From the NCBI GenBank assembly GCA_019009955.1, contig CM032233.1, forward strand, positions 15,597,501-15,661,500: DNA of 64,000 bases, read 5' to 3'. Below, piece by piece: positions 21,340-31,130 of this stretch. Both the position numbers and the translations under genes were made by a program. This stretch comes from Riptortus pedestris. Lineage: Eukaryota > Arthropoda > Insecta > Hemiptera > Alydidae. The notes beneath the pieces were generated by a model. That model made no database searches, was not told where the DNA came from, and saw nothing but the letters and a program-made list of their open reading frames with translations. Positions within the stretch are counted from its first letter, which is position 1. Every line of letters begins with the position of its first letter.

Positions 21340-21747
21340 TTTTTAATTTAAGTCGGGGAGCAGCTCAGAGGTGGGTTTGAATCTCAAGATATCATTTATT
21401 ATAAATGTAGTACATCTAGGAATGTAACTAGTGTCATACTCAATACTCGTTTATCGTTCCAGCTGGTTTCGAAATACTAATGGACTAGAATAATGGAGAA
21501 GAAGATAACTACCTCATTACCCGTGACACATTTGCGGAATGTGCAACGCAGAGAAAGCGCCATGAGCTAAGGTCATGTTGCAAGTAAAATTATAGCTGCG
21601 TCTCTGCTCTTAAATAAGGAAACATTTCATTGGAAGTACATTCTCCAGATTCGACACCATCTACTCTTCATTCCCGTAATAAGCAGCCTAAGTAAACAGA
21701 ACTCGAAGTTTAAGCTGGATAGTAGCTCGTGTGCTCGAAGAAACAAG
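21340..21747. other. Unassigned spacer
   Basis: About 400 bp between F1 copies, starting after the T run. A B-box-like GGTTTGAATCTC occurs near 21375 without a credible A box or tRNA fold. The minus frame at 21627-21848 runs into an F1 A end and is not a gene. Confidence 0.35.
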
Positions 21748-21996
21748 TCCGTCACGCAGGCGCTGCGTAAACTAAGCAGATTTCCCTCTTGAAATTTAAC
21801 AATCGATAAATCTATATGATGGTCACACAATAGCACAGCCAATACCAAGTAAATAAATACACGCGATAATAAAAAACCTCCAGACGGGAAATGTCTGAAA
21901 TGTAAAAAAGTCCGTCACGCAGGGGCTGCGCAAACTAAGCAGAGAAGTTATACAATAGAGAAATTTCTATTGTCTATCTAACGCTAGAGCGGTAAC

Positions 21997-22049
<53 letters not shown>
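21748..22049 (+). mobile_element. Two F1 A-end pieces ending in (TA)n
   Basis: A ends at 21748 (CGCAGGCGCTGCG variant) and about 21910 (CGCAGGGGCTGCGC). The second is internally deleted and passes within about 70 bp to AACGCTAGAGCGGTAACACA, then (AT)n at about 21998-22048. Confidence 0.7.
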
Positions 22050-22050
<1 letters not shown>

Positions 22051-22440
22051 TTTTGGTTTTTGGAGTTCTGGTCAGTGTTGGTGAACAATTTTTAGTTCAT
22101 TCCAATATTTCGAGAATATTTATTTTCTCTTCTTCAGGGCTAAAAAGTACAGGTACAAGGCTAAAGATACTTAAAACCTATTGTACATGACTGTTTACAT
22201 TAGGAGTACTAAGTATAACCTTATACTACGTATATACTTATACCTAACCTTATATTAGGTACGGTTATACTTAGTACTTCTAATGTAAACAGAGGTACAA
22301 CAGTAATGTACAGTAGTTTTTAAGTATCTTTAGTCTTGCACCTGTTCTTTTTAGCCCTGAAGAAGAGAAAATAAATATTATCGAAATATTGGAATGAACT
22401 AAGATTTTTTCACCAACTGACCAAATCTCCAAAAAACAAT
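22050..22440 (+). mobile_element. F3 palindromic element (copy a)
   Basis: The arms are inverted copies of each other. The left reads TTCATTCCAATATTTCGAGA, TTTTCTCTTCTTCAGGGC, AAAAAGTACAGGTACAAGGC; the right returns the complement (AGCCCTGAAGAAGAGAAAAT, CGAAATATTGGAATGAACTA). The centre contains GTTACACTT-type inverted phrases around TACGTATATACTTATACC. It follows a TA repeat. Foldback or MITE-like, non-coding. Confidence 0.7.
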
Positions 22441-22998
22441 TATTAATTCTTCCATGATTATAAACTATATTAAAATTTTTAGGTTAGAACAGGAGTGGGG
22501 GTTATAAGGGAGGCCTGAAATAAAAATTCGCGATATTTCATTGTCTATTTGTTTTTCGACAAACATGCACATAACAAAAGTTGTTTACTTTGTTATTTAG
22601 ATTAACTTTTGTTTTATACATTTCTCCAGGAACAATGTGTGGAGCAAGTTATTTGCGTAGAAATATTGATATGCTCAACAATTCATTCCAATTTGCACTA
22701 CGAGGTACCTCACCTGGAAAAATTAATTCAAACCTATGTTAATATTTGTCCTTAATAACTGAAATCTGTGCATAATGCACAACAGACGGGAAATATGACA
22801 ATTTGGAGGACAGTGAAGACTTAAAATAAGCATAAAAAATTAATTTTATTATTAACAAATGCCAACAACGGGTATTAACCCTAAACACTGGGAAGGGTAA
22901 ATGTCAAAATATTGTGCAAATTAAAGCCTTGCCAAAAAAAATACCATCACCATTCTGCCTCAAATCAATTCCCGAGCAAAGCCGGGTATCTGAGCTAG
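22441..22998 (+). mobile_element. F2 3' part (copy a)
   Basis: GAACAGGAGTGGGGGTTATA, ACATGCACATAACAAAAGTT, GAGGACAGTGAAGAC, then CCCGAGCAAAGCCGGGTATC and CTAG at 22995-22998, followed by (TA)n. Confidence 0.75.
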
Positions 22999-23014
22999 TA
23001 TATATATATATATA

Positions 23015-23366
23015 TATGGTGTTGTTTTTTGGAGATTTGGGCTGTTGGTGAAAAAATCTTAGTTCATTCCAATATTTCGATAATATTTATTTTCTCTTCT
23101 TCAGGGCTAAAAAGTACAGGTACAAGACTAAAGATGCTTTAAAACTACTATTAAGGTACATGACTGTTGTACCTCTGTTTACATTAGAAGTACTAAGTAT
23201 AACCGTACCTAATATAAGGTTAGGTATAAGTATATACGTAGTATAAGGTTATACTTAGTACTCCTAATGTAAACAGTCATGTACAATAGGTTTTAAGTAT
23301 CTTTAGCCTTGTACCTGTACTTTTTAGCCCTGAAGAAGAGAAAATAAATATTCTCGAAATATTGGA
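23015..23366 (-). mobile_element. F3 palindromic element (copy b, inverted relative to copy a)
   Basis: It is the reverse complement of copy a. The asymmetric centre (ACCGTACCTAATATAAGGTT) and arm-specific differences such as TTCGATAATATTTATTTTC match copy a read backwards. It is truncated at CGAAATATTGGAAT, where F2 copy b begins. Confidence 0.75.
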
Positions 23367-24560
23367 ATATAATAATAAAATTAATTTTTTATGTAAGACT
23401 TCACTGTCCTCCAAATTGTCATATTTCCCGTCTGTTGTGCATTATGCACAGATTTCAGTTATTAAGGACAAATATTAACATAGGTTTGAATTAATTTTTC
23501 CAGGTGAGGTACCTCGTAGTGCAAATTGGAATGAATTGTTGAGCATATCAATATTTCTACGCAAATATCTTGCTCCACACATTGTTCCTGGAGAAATGTA
23601 TAAAACAAAAGTTAATCTAAATAACAAAGTAAACAACTTTTGTTATGTGCATGTTTGTCGAAAAACAAATAGACAATGAAATATCGCGAATTTTTATTTC
23701 ATGCCTCCCTTATAACCCCCACTCCCGTTCTAACCTAAACATTGTAATTTAACTTATAATCATGGAAGAATTAATGCAAATTGACATAACCGAGTTTTTT
23801 TAAGTTCGGTTTAATCGTTAGCGCCCAAATAGTTCACTCCCGCTTTAGTTTATAGAGTATAACTCATTTATACTTAGGTATACGACAAAAGTGTATATGA
23901 CAAAAGTTACTCCAAATAACAAAATAAACAACTTTTGATATGTTTATATTTGCGGAAAAACCAATAGGAAACGAAATATCGCTATTTTTAATTTCAGGCT
24001 TCACTTATAACCCCCACTCCTGCCCGTCCATAGAAATGTTGGTATTGCTTATTATAATGAAGGCCTCACTGCTAATACACATACCGAGTTTTATTTAGTT
24101 CGGTTGAGTCTTTTTTGGCAAATAATATTGTTGACTCCCACTATAATTTTTAGCGTATGACGCATTTAAACTTCGGTATACGACAAAAGTGTATATAACA
24201 AAAGTTACTCTAAATAACAAAATAAACAATTTTTGTTATGTGCATATTTACCGAAAAACCAATAGAAAACGAAATATCGCTATTTTTAATTTCAGGCTTT
24301 CCTTATAACCCCCACTCCTGTTCGTCTCAGAGAAAATTAATATAGCCTAAAGTCTAAGTTGGGTTAGTAGTAATATACATACCAAGTTTCATAAAATTCG
24401 GTTCAGCCGTTTATGCGTGAAAAGGTAACAAACAAACAAACAAACAAACAGACACCAAAGAAACAAAATGCAGTTATGGTGTCTATGACATGTGAAACGA
24501 AAAGTTATCGTGAAATTTCGCGAAAAAAATCAATGTACAGACAGAGGTTACAATTTTATA
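23367..24560 (-). mobile_element. F2 copy b (inverted), with three internal repeats of about 300 bp
   Basis: It starts (as its 3' side) at AAAATTAATTTTTTATGTAAG; the CTAG end is missing. It runs leftward-oriented to GTTACAATTTTATATATATA at about 24555. The phrase ACTTTTGTTATGTGCAT and its variants recur at about 23635, 23930 and 24230, an internal tandem repeat of about 300 bp. The first 400 bp are nearly identical to F2 copy a in reverse. Confidence 0.75.
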
Positions 24561-25366
24561 TATATATAGATATATAACATTACATACCAATCTTGGCTCA
24601 GGAAGAGCAGTGACATTCAATCTCAGCCAAACTTTAAATTCATACTGAGGGGTGGGCAAATTTTAAATGAAGAGTAGACAAGTGTAGGTAAGAGTAGAAG
24701 GGTTTCGGAAAAACCAAAGGTGTGAGGTCGTTGAACCTGAAGCCTTTTTGAATCATTGCAAAAGGCTGTGGGTTGTAGTTGCAAGCACTGTGTTCTTTGG
24801 ATAGGAGCTCTTTTAATATTACTATACCCACTCAAATCAACAAGATGTTTGATGTCCTTAAAGTAGGGTTCTCTAGGCCTCCCACTTCCACTGGGTCCAA
24901 TGACTAGCCTTCATATGTATTCTTGATAGAATCATTGTGCCTTATGATGTACCCAAAATGTTTCCATGGCCATGATAAGACTTTTGTTTTCACTTACCAC
25001 ATTTAGAACCTACAAGTTGAACTTTTATTTGATATCCATGCTCATATGGCTATTAGTGAAAATACTCCTCTTGTTTAGATATTCTTCTCTTGACTTCAGC
25101 AGATACTGGCATTGTCTTCAGTGGCGACGTTTCATAAGGTAACAAAATTCCTTCTTATTTCCTGTATAATTTTCAGTAGCTAAACTTCCTAAATGGGGAA
25201 TTTGCTAAAATCCTATCGACAAATTAGTGCAACATGCTATGGAGGGTATTCCAAAGAGGAGGTTCGGTAAATTACAATATGACCGAGCCGCCCATAAATA
25301 AGTCCGTCGCGCAGGCTCTATATAAACTAAGCAGATCTCCCTGAAATATGGTAAACCAGTGATCAC
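24561..25366. other. Region with non-LTR retrotransposon debris
   Basis: Apart from the reverse-transcriptase relic at 24770-24975 and a decayed F1 A end at about 25300 (CCGTCGCGCAGGCTCTATAT), I recognise nothing. The two overlapping minus frames at 24623-24835 are parts of the same relic read in two frames. Confidence 0.45.
24770..24975 (-). pseudogene. Relic of a non-LTR retrotransposon ORF, C-terminal end
   Basis: On the minus strand one frame reads HFGYIIRHNDSIKNTYEG. After a frameshift another reads GSGRPREPYFKDIKHLVD, followed by LSGYSNIKRAPIQR. This pair recalls the C-terminal signature F-G-H-I-x-R-x-[DN] ... G-R-G-R-P-R, found after the reverse transcriptase in several LINE clades. 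Stops and the frameshift show it is dead. Clade cannot be fixed from this short stretch; the call rests on motif resemblance only. Confidence 0.5.
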
Positions 25367-27550
25367 ACCTTTAATACATATTTTAATAAGAAGAAAAGAA
25401 ATTTTAGTTTTTTACTTTATTTTTCAATATTACCAAACCAGTCTAGGCTTTTGTAGGATAATTAGGAGAGTGTAGAGCAGGTGACTAATTGAGATAGGTT
25501 AGTAGAGATTAGAGAGATAATGTGATTTAAGGTGGTATATTAGTAATGAAGTTTCTATTAGAAGATATTTCTTAACATATTTTAATAAGAAGAAAAGAAA
25601 TTTTAGTTTTTTACTTAATTCTTCAATATGACCAAACCAGTCTAGGCTTTTGTAGAATAATTAGAAGAATTTAGAGCAGGTGACTAATTGAGATAGGGTA
25701 GTAGAGACTGGAGGGATAATGTGATTAAAGGAGGTATATTAGTAATGAAGTTTCCATTGGAAGATATTTCTTAACACAAAAGCAAAGGTATTTTAGTTTC
25801 TCACTCAATTCTTCAATATAACCAAACTAGTCTAGGCTTTTGTAAGATGGCTAAGAGAGTTTAGAGTAGGTGGCTATTTGAAGTAGGGTAGTAGAGATTA
25901 GAGGGATCATGTGATTAAAGGAGTCTTGTTAGTAATGAAGTTTCCATTGGAAGATATTTCTTAAAACAAAAGCATTGCGAATTTTAGTTTCTCACTCATA
26001 AAAAGCCTATGTAGACTAGATGTTTTGTTGAATGAGATACTTGGAGTGAATATCGCAGGAGTAAAAGTGGAGCTTTACAAAAGGCTGAAGCCAAAAAAAT
26101 ACAAATAACTCCATTAATATTTGTGCATGAGAAAATATGTAAAAAAAATGCTCCACACTCATCCACTTCTCAGCTTCAACTGATGAGAGTTTTGATCAAA
26201 AGATTTAGGTGTAGATTGAAGTACGCTTGAAGCGGCCATCAATCGGAGCCTCAAGCATTTGATCAAGCCGCTTGATAGTCTAGGGCCTACTTAAGAGAAC
26301 TTGTGATGTTTTGTGGCTGAGATACTTGAGTGAATATCGGATGAATATAAGTGGGGATATACAGAAGGCTGAAGACAGAAAAATACTAATAACTCCATTA
26401 ATATTTAAGACAGAGAAAACGATTGCTGTAGAAAATTAAATGTTCAAAAAAAATTTATATACAATTTTTCAATCGGACTCATAGTAACCGAGATATTTCC
26501 AATTTTACATTATTCTCCCTATAAGTGGCTAGAGAGGTTATGTGATTATAGAAGGTATATTGATAATAAAGTTTCCATTGGAAGATATTTCTTAACATAT
26601 TTTAATAAAAAGAAAAGAAATTTTAGTTTTTTACTTAATTCTTCAATATGACCAAACCAGTCTAGGCTTTAGTAGGATAATTAGGAGAGTGTAGAGCAGG
26701 CGGCTAATTGAGATAGGGTAGTAGAGATTAGAGGGATAATGTGATTAAAGGGGGTATATTAGTAATGAAGTTTCCATTGGAAGATATTTCTTAACATATT
26801 TTAATAAGAAGAAAAGAAATTTTAGTTTTTTACTTAATTCTTCAATATAACCAGACTAGTCTAGGCTTTTGTAAGATGGCTAAGAGAGTTTAGAGCAGGT
26901 GGCTATTTGAAGTAGGGTAGTAGAGATTAGAGGGATCATGTGATTAAAGGAGTCTTGTTAGTAATGAAGTTTCCATTGGAAGATATTTCTTAAAACAAAA
27001 GCAATGCGAATTTTAGTTTCTCACTCATAAAAAGCCTATGTAGACTAGATGTTTTGTTGACTGAGATACTTGGAGTGAATATCGCAGGAGTAAAAGTTTC
27101 CAATGGAGGGATAATGTGATTAAAGGAGGTATATTAGTAATGAAGTTTCCATTGGAAGATATTTCTCAACACAAAAGCAAATGTATTTTAGTTTCTCACT
27201 CAATTTTTCAATATAACCAAACTAGTCTAGGCTTTTGTAAGATGGCTAGGAGAATTTAGAGCAGGTGGCTATTTGAAGTAGGGTAGTAGAGATTAGAGGG
27301 ATCTTGTGATTAAAGGAGTCATGTTAGTAATGAAGTTTCCATTGGAAGATATTTCTCAACACAAAAGCAAATGTATTTTAGTTTCTCACTCAATTTTTCA
27401 ATATAACCAAACTAGTCTAGGCTTTTGTAAGATGGCTAGGAGAATTTAGATATCAGGCTAATTGAGGTAGGATAGCAGAGACTAGAGGGGTATGGTGATT
27501 AGAGGAGGTGTATTTTTAAGAGAATTTCCATTGAAAGATATCTCATAACA
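25367..27550 (+). repeat. Satellite-like tandem repeat of about 200 bp
   Basis: The unit boundary phrase AAGATATTTCTTAACA (or CTCAACA) recurs at about 25570, 25770, 25960, 26590, 26790, 26990, 27167, 27356 and 27544, a period near 190-202 bp. Each unit has AAACCAGTCTAGGCTTTTGT, GGTAGTAGAGATTAGAGGGA and AATGAAGTTTCCATTGG. A non-repeat segment at 26020-26580 (MADF2 fragment plus flanks) interrupts it. No coding potential. Confidence 0.85.
26146..26281 (+). repeat. Fragment of the MADF2 element, inverted copy of 32206-32340
   Basis: TCTCAGCTTCAACTGATGAG, GATCAAAAGATTTAGGTG and TTTGATCAAGCCGCTTGATA, then GTCTAGG: the terminal inverted repeat and adjacent 110 bp of the element at 32.2 kb in opposite orientation. 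The flanks to the right also match (26282-27080 versus 32205-31480 inverted), so it belongs to an inverted segmental duplication broken inside the MADF ORF. Confidence 0.8.
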
Positions 27551-28170
27551 AATTGTTTTAACCTTCAACTACTACCATGTTTTAAAGTTACATAAGTACT
27601 ACCATGAGTCTCTTATGACCCACACAATAAAAGTTTAATTTTTTTTAATATAATTTTTTAATGGAATACATAACAAACGTGACTCATTTTAAAATACAAA
27701 TTTTTACAAACACTAGTTTTTACACTTTCCAAAAAAATATATTTGCATTAGAAAAAAAAATCCAAGTCTTCAAATAGCATAAAAATCAATATGTAAAAAT
27801 GCATTTTAAGAGGGCTATCTTTCTTCTTGAATGAGCGCGTTCTGCTCATTCTGAAACCGAAAACAGTTCAACATCTTAAATAATGAAGAAACTGTGAGGG
27901 GATCTCTGCTACACTAACAAATAAATTAAAATTTCATCTTCACAGTTCCCGCTGAGACATTTAGATTCAGAGTGATTCTTGCAACCTGTGTTATTACATT
28001 TATAGCATAGTGTTGAATGTTTCTGGTCAGACTTTTTTGCACAATTCATCCTCATTTAGCTGTATTTCTCAATCTGTATCATGATCAGAACGAATGGACT
28101 GATTGTCGCTGTAACTACTCATTAGATCCTCATTATCACCAGACACAGGATTCTGATTTCCATCATGTTC
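27551..28170 (-). mobile_element. Probable piggyBac-type transposon remnant
   Basis: About 620 bp not belonging to the satellite separates a satellite unit from the ACAAAAGGCTGAAGCC block. On the minus strand it encodes a Cys-rich segment at 27909-28043 (separate entry). TTAA occurs at the left edge (about 27561) followed by CCTTCAACTACTACCATG, but I could not find a matching inverted end on the right. Confidence 0.4.
27909..28043 (-). pseudogene. C-terminal Cys-rich zinc-ribbon segment, piggyBac-like transposase relic
   Basis: The minus frame reads CAKKSDQKHSTLCYKC, then NNTGCKNHSESKCLSGNC and a short tail to a stop (27909-27911). The spacing C-x(12)-..C-x2-C ... C-x2-H ... C-x4-C resembles the cross-brace zinc finger at the C terminus of piggyBac transposases, which helps bind the transposon ends. 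Upstream, the frame is interrupted. The transposase core is not present. Pattern resemblance only; another zinc-ribbon DDE family is possible. Confidence 0.45.
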
Positions 28171-28458
28171 TGATTTACAAAAGGCTGAAGCCAAAAATAA
28201 AATACAAATAACTCCATTAATATTTGTGCATGAGAAATTATAAAAAAAAAATAAATAAAAAAAACTATTGTTGTAGACAATTAAATGTTCAACAAGATTT
28301 ATATACTCATGCTAACACAGATATTTTGAGTTTTCCATTATTCCACCCCTATAAGAGTGTACAGCACGGGGCTAAGTGAGATAAGTTAGAAGAGACTGGG
28401 TGTGTAATGTATTTTAAGGAGGTATATTAGTAATGAAGTTTCCATTGGAAGATATTTC
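28171..28458 (+). repeat. Satellite-associated block (continues after the piggyBac-like element)
   Basis: ACAAAAGGCTGAAGCCAAAA, ATTTGTGCATGAGAAA, then GTATATTAGTAATGAAGTTT, CCATTGGAAGATATTTC: the same succession as 26080-26600. It is cut at TTAA (28459-28462) by the element at 28463 and resumes at 29401. Confidence 0.7.
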
Positions 28459-28462
28459 TTAA

Positions 28463-29396
28463 CCCGTAAATGGTAACATCTCTCCAACTCACTCTCCCAG
28501 TAACATCCGTCTATGAGACTAAGTTTTTTTTCTTCTGTATTTAGGGTATAAAAGATCAGTATAAAATTAATATTTAAACTTTATTTTTCTAAGACTTTAT
28601 TTTGTAATGAATGAATATATTAATAACACAAACAAAAATAATAGTTAACATTTAAAAATGGAATAAAAAAATTTAAAGATTTATTGCTAGTATATACATG
28701 TGTAGGAATCAATTAAAAGATAAAACAAAGTTATAAATTCTGTACACACACATTGCAAATTTTCTTCGAACATTCTAAACAATTAGGTGTACCGCACTTT
28801 ACAGAACCAACTTCAGCGTCACTTTCTGCTACATCCTCCATGCAGAGCTGCATAATTCGTTTAGTCCTTTCAGACACATTTGAACGTATATTTTGAAGTT
28901 TTTTTGACATTTTTATCTGTAAAAGCAAAGGAATTGTGAACTAAAAAGCAGATAATTACGGCAGGGGATAACTAATTTAGTTCATAAAAAAAATTAAACT
29001 GTTGGAGTATTCTTTGATCTGAAGTGCGAATATACACGTAAAGTCAAACGTTTATAGTAACATCTGACTGTCAGACGGATACAAATACAAATGTTTGAAG
29101 TAATATCCGTCTAATGGGCGGATATTATTATAGACATTTACAGTAATATTAGTCTAACAGACGGAGTTACTACGTACCTTTAGAGTAACATCCGTCCCAA
29201 AAGCGGGGTGACTTATTTTCAAATTGTAAATTTATAGTCAAACACGAAACTATCACCAAAGGTAAACAAACACAACCAAGGTAATAGATAACTGGAGCAT
29301 AGCTGGAAGACGGAGGTTTCAAAATGACAATTACGCTTTCTAGCGGAGAAACTGTTATTCTAACCCGTCCTACAGACGGATATTACCATTTACGGG
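28463..29396 (-). mobile_element. piggyBac-like DNA transposon, TTAA target duplication
   Basis: The ends are inverted: CCCGTAAATGGTAACATC left and its complement GATATTACCATTTACGGG right (one mismatch), flanked by TTAA at 28459-28462 and 29397-29400. The satellite supplies the empty site (TTTCTTAACATATTTTA). At 934 bp it is non-autonomous. The motif GTAAYATCCGTC recurs near both ends (about 28489, 29101, 29185), as expected for subterminal transposase-binding repeats (inference). It keeps the tail of a transposase-like ORF. Confidence 0.9.
28731..28928 (-). pseudogene. Transposase C-terminal fragment with Cys motif (piggyBac-like)
   Basis: A 65-codon frame on the minus strand, MLLQIKMSKKLQNIRSNVSE..., ends in CGTPNCLECSKKICNVCVQN plus one residue. 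The Cys spacing (C-x4-C-x2-C-x4-C-x2-C) at the extreme C terminus fits the Cys-rich tail of piggyBac transposases. Its place inside a TTAA-flanked element, reading towards one end, supports this. The catalytic DDD core is deleted, so it cannot be a working transposase. The first Met is only the first available start after the deletion; whether it is expressed is unknown. Confidence 0.55.
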
Positions 29397-29400
29397 TTAA

Positions 29401-29769
29401 CACATTTTATTAATTTTAATTCTTCAATATAACCTAACCAGCCTAGGCTTTTATAGGATAGCTATAAGAGTGTAGAGCAGGGGGCTAATTGAGGAAGGAT
29501 AACTGAGGTAGAGACTAGAGGGGTAATGTGATTAAAGGAAGGGCATCGGCCGATTGGTCAGGGGTTCGTCACGGAGGTTCACAATGGACTCCAGGGCCCA
29601 CTTACCCTCCAACAGCTACTCTAGTCCCCCACAACATACCGAGACACAATACTCCGCCAAATTCAATCCATTATCACAAATCTCGCTCTTCTTAAATTTC
29701 CCACACATCGTCGTAGGTGGAAACAACAAAGTCTGACACCTCACGACTCCCTTGTACTAAAATTAATCT
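29401..29769 (+). repeat. Satellite remnant and unassigned sequence
   Basis: 29401-29540 is one more satellite unit (TTCTTCAATATAACCTAACC, AGCCTAGGCTTTTATAGG, GTAGAGACTAGAGGGG). From about 29541 to 29769 the sequence is GC-richer. A 60-codon plus frame (29554-29736) looks unlike any known protein. Confidence 0.5.
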
Positions 29770-29777
29770 ATCTAGAA

Positions 29778-30304
29778 CAGGTATGGGCAACCTTTGACAT
29801 GTTGTGGGCCAAACTTTTAAAAGTAGTGTATTTTAAAGTGAAGTTGATCATTTTTAACGATAGATATCAGACATGAAATTATACGACAATGTAATTATAA
29901 TACAATTTATTAAAATAACAAAATGAAATGAAAAAAAAAATAGGTACAACGTTATAATTAAATCATAAAATTTGGAATTATTACCAACAACGAAAGTTAA
30001 ATAACGACACCGAAATCAATGAGACACTTAAGCTTGAATTTGGGAAACTAATCCATCGATGTTTGGATTAATTTCACTAATACAAAGACGAAAAGAATTT
30101 TCCAAATTATTTATTTTGATTTATTAACTTTCATCATTGAAAACAACTGTTCGCATTTCTAAGTATTGCGCAATCTCACAAACAAATCTCTCCTCATCTT
30201 CCTCATTTGGAGTAAGTAGTGTAATATTTTTGTTTAATTCGGTTTTTCAAATGTCTCGCGAGCCGGATCAAACCTCACCGCGGGCCGGTTGTTACCTACA
30301 TATG
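29778..30304 (-). mobile_element. hAT element 1 (non-autonomous), 8-bp target duplication
   Basis: ATCTAGAA stands at 29770-29777 and 30305-30312. The ends are CAGGTATGGGCAACC left and, inverted, CATATGTAGGTAACAACCGG right: a short imperfect TIR beginning CA. GCGGGCCGG-type subterminal sequence (about 30280) is common in hAT elements. It is 527 bp long and holds the tail of a transposase gene (30028-30155). Confidence 0.85.
30028..30155 (-). pseudogene. hAT transposase C-terminal (dimerisation) relic
   Basis: The minus frame reads CEQLFSMMKVNKSK. After a frameshift or stop it continues NNLENSFRLCISEINPNIDG, then LVSQIQA and a TAA (30028-30030). C-E-Q-x-F-S-x-M-K-x-x-K-S is the signature of the hAT C-terminal dimerisation region of the GTF2IRD2/ZBED-like branch, and the following L-x-L-C-x-x-x-x-x-P-x-I-D block is its usual continuation. 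The rest of the transposase is deleted. The frameshift makes it a fossil. Confidence 0.75.
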
Positions 30305-30312
30305 ATCTAGAA

Positions 30313-31130
30313 CATTAAAAGAAAAAAAGTCCGTCACGTGGGGTTTCATAAACTAGGAAAATTTCCCACGGACTGGAATGACACCCAACTGATCTCACCT
30401 GACTATGTATTATCTATTTCTAAATAAAAATCCAATGAGTAGAAATGGGGGTTTACTGAAAACAAGAAAGTATTCGATTAATGTTTAATTTACAACATAA
30501 TGTATACAAGAACAGTTAATCATCAATGGTTTAAGAAGATTAGTTTAATTTTTTTTTTTTCAATCCGACTCATAATAAGATACTATGATTTCTCCTCTCT
30601 TCAGTGGGAGGGGGGAGGCCATCATCCGGTCCGATTTCAGCCGTTAACGCACTAGACTTTTAGTGTTTTATGAAGCTTGTACGTCGGATTTGGTAACGAC
30701 ATGTAAAAATTGCGAACAGTAGGTTAGACGAGAATATATTTAATAGCCATTAATCCTCTTGTACCTTTATATGGTGTGAGGTTGCGTCTTAACACAGTGT
30801 GGAGTAAGAACCTATTCCTACTCTATCTGACTATTACAGACTGCAACATTTGGACGCAAGTTAAGTTGGAAAATAATGCACCATGGTGAAACCAGAGATG
30901 GAGAGCTAAATTTTTTCTCCAGACCTTTTTTGATTAATTCATCCGTTTATCCCTGTAAAGCAATTGGTCCGGTTTATCTTGCACACCCTGTTTAAACAAA
31001 ACTTTTCGAAAATCTCGTCATGAAGCTGGATTCCCTTAGAGGAAATCTGCAATATATATATTGATCGATGGAGATTTGAGGAAATTCGGGTCAAGAGTGC
31101 CACCACAATAGCTGATTTCCCCTAAGCAAA
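30313..31130. mobile_element. Decayed F1 fragments
   Basis: A weak A end (GTCCGTCACGTGGGGTTTCA) at about 30330. The middle blocks (AGTAGAAATGGGGGTTTACT, CGATTTCAGCCGTTAACGC) run to about 30725. After about 300 bp of unassigned sequence come two weak B-end phrases (GGATTCCCTTAGAGGAAATC at about 31028; GCTGATTTCCCCTAAGC at about 31110). This is the oldest-looking F1 material in the window. Confidence 0.5.

Noticed and set aside
21360..21400. Possible tRNA or SINE promoter (GGTTTGAATCTC)
   Set aside because: The B-box match has a mismatch at a conserved C, and there is no A box or cloverleaf at proper spacing.
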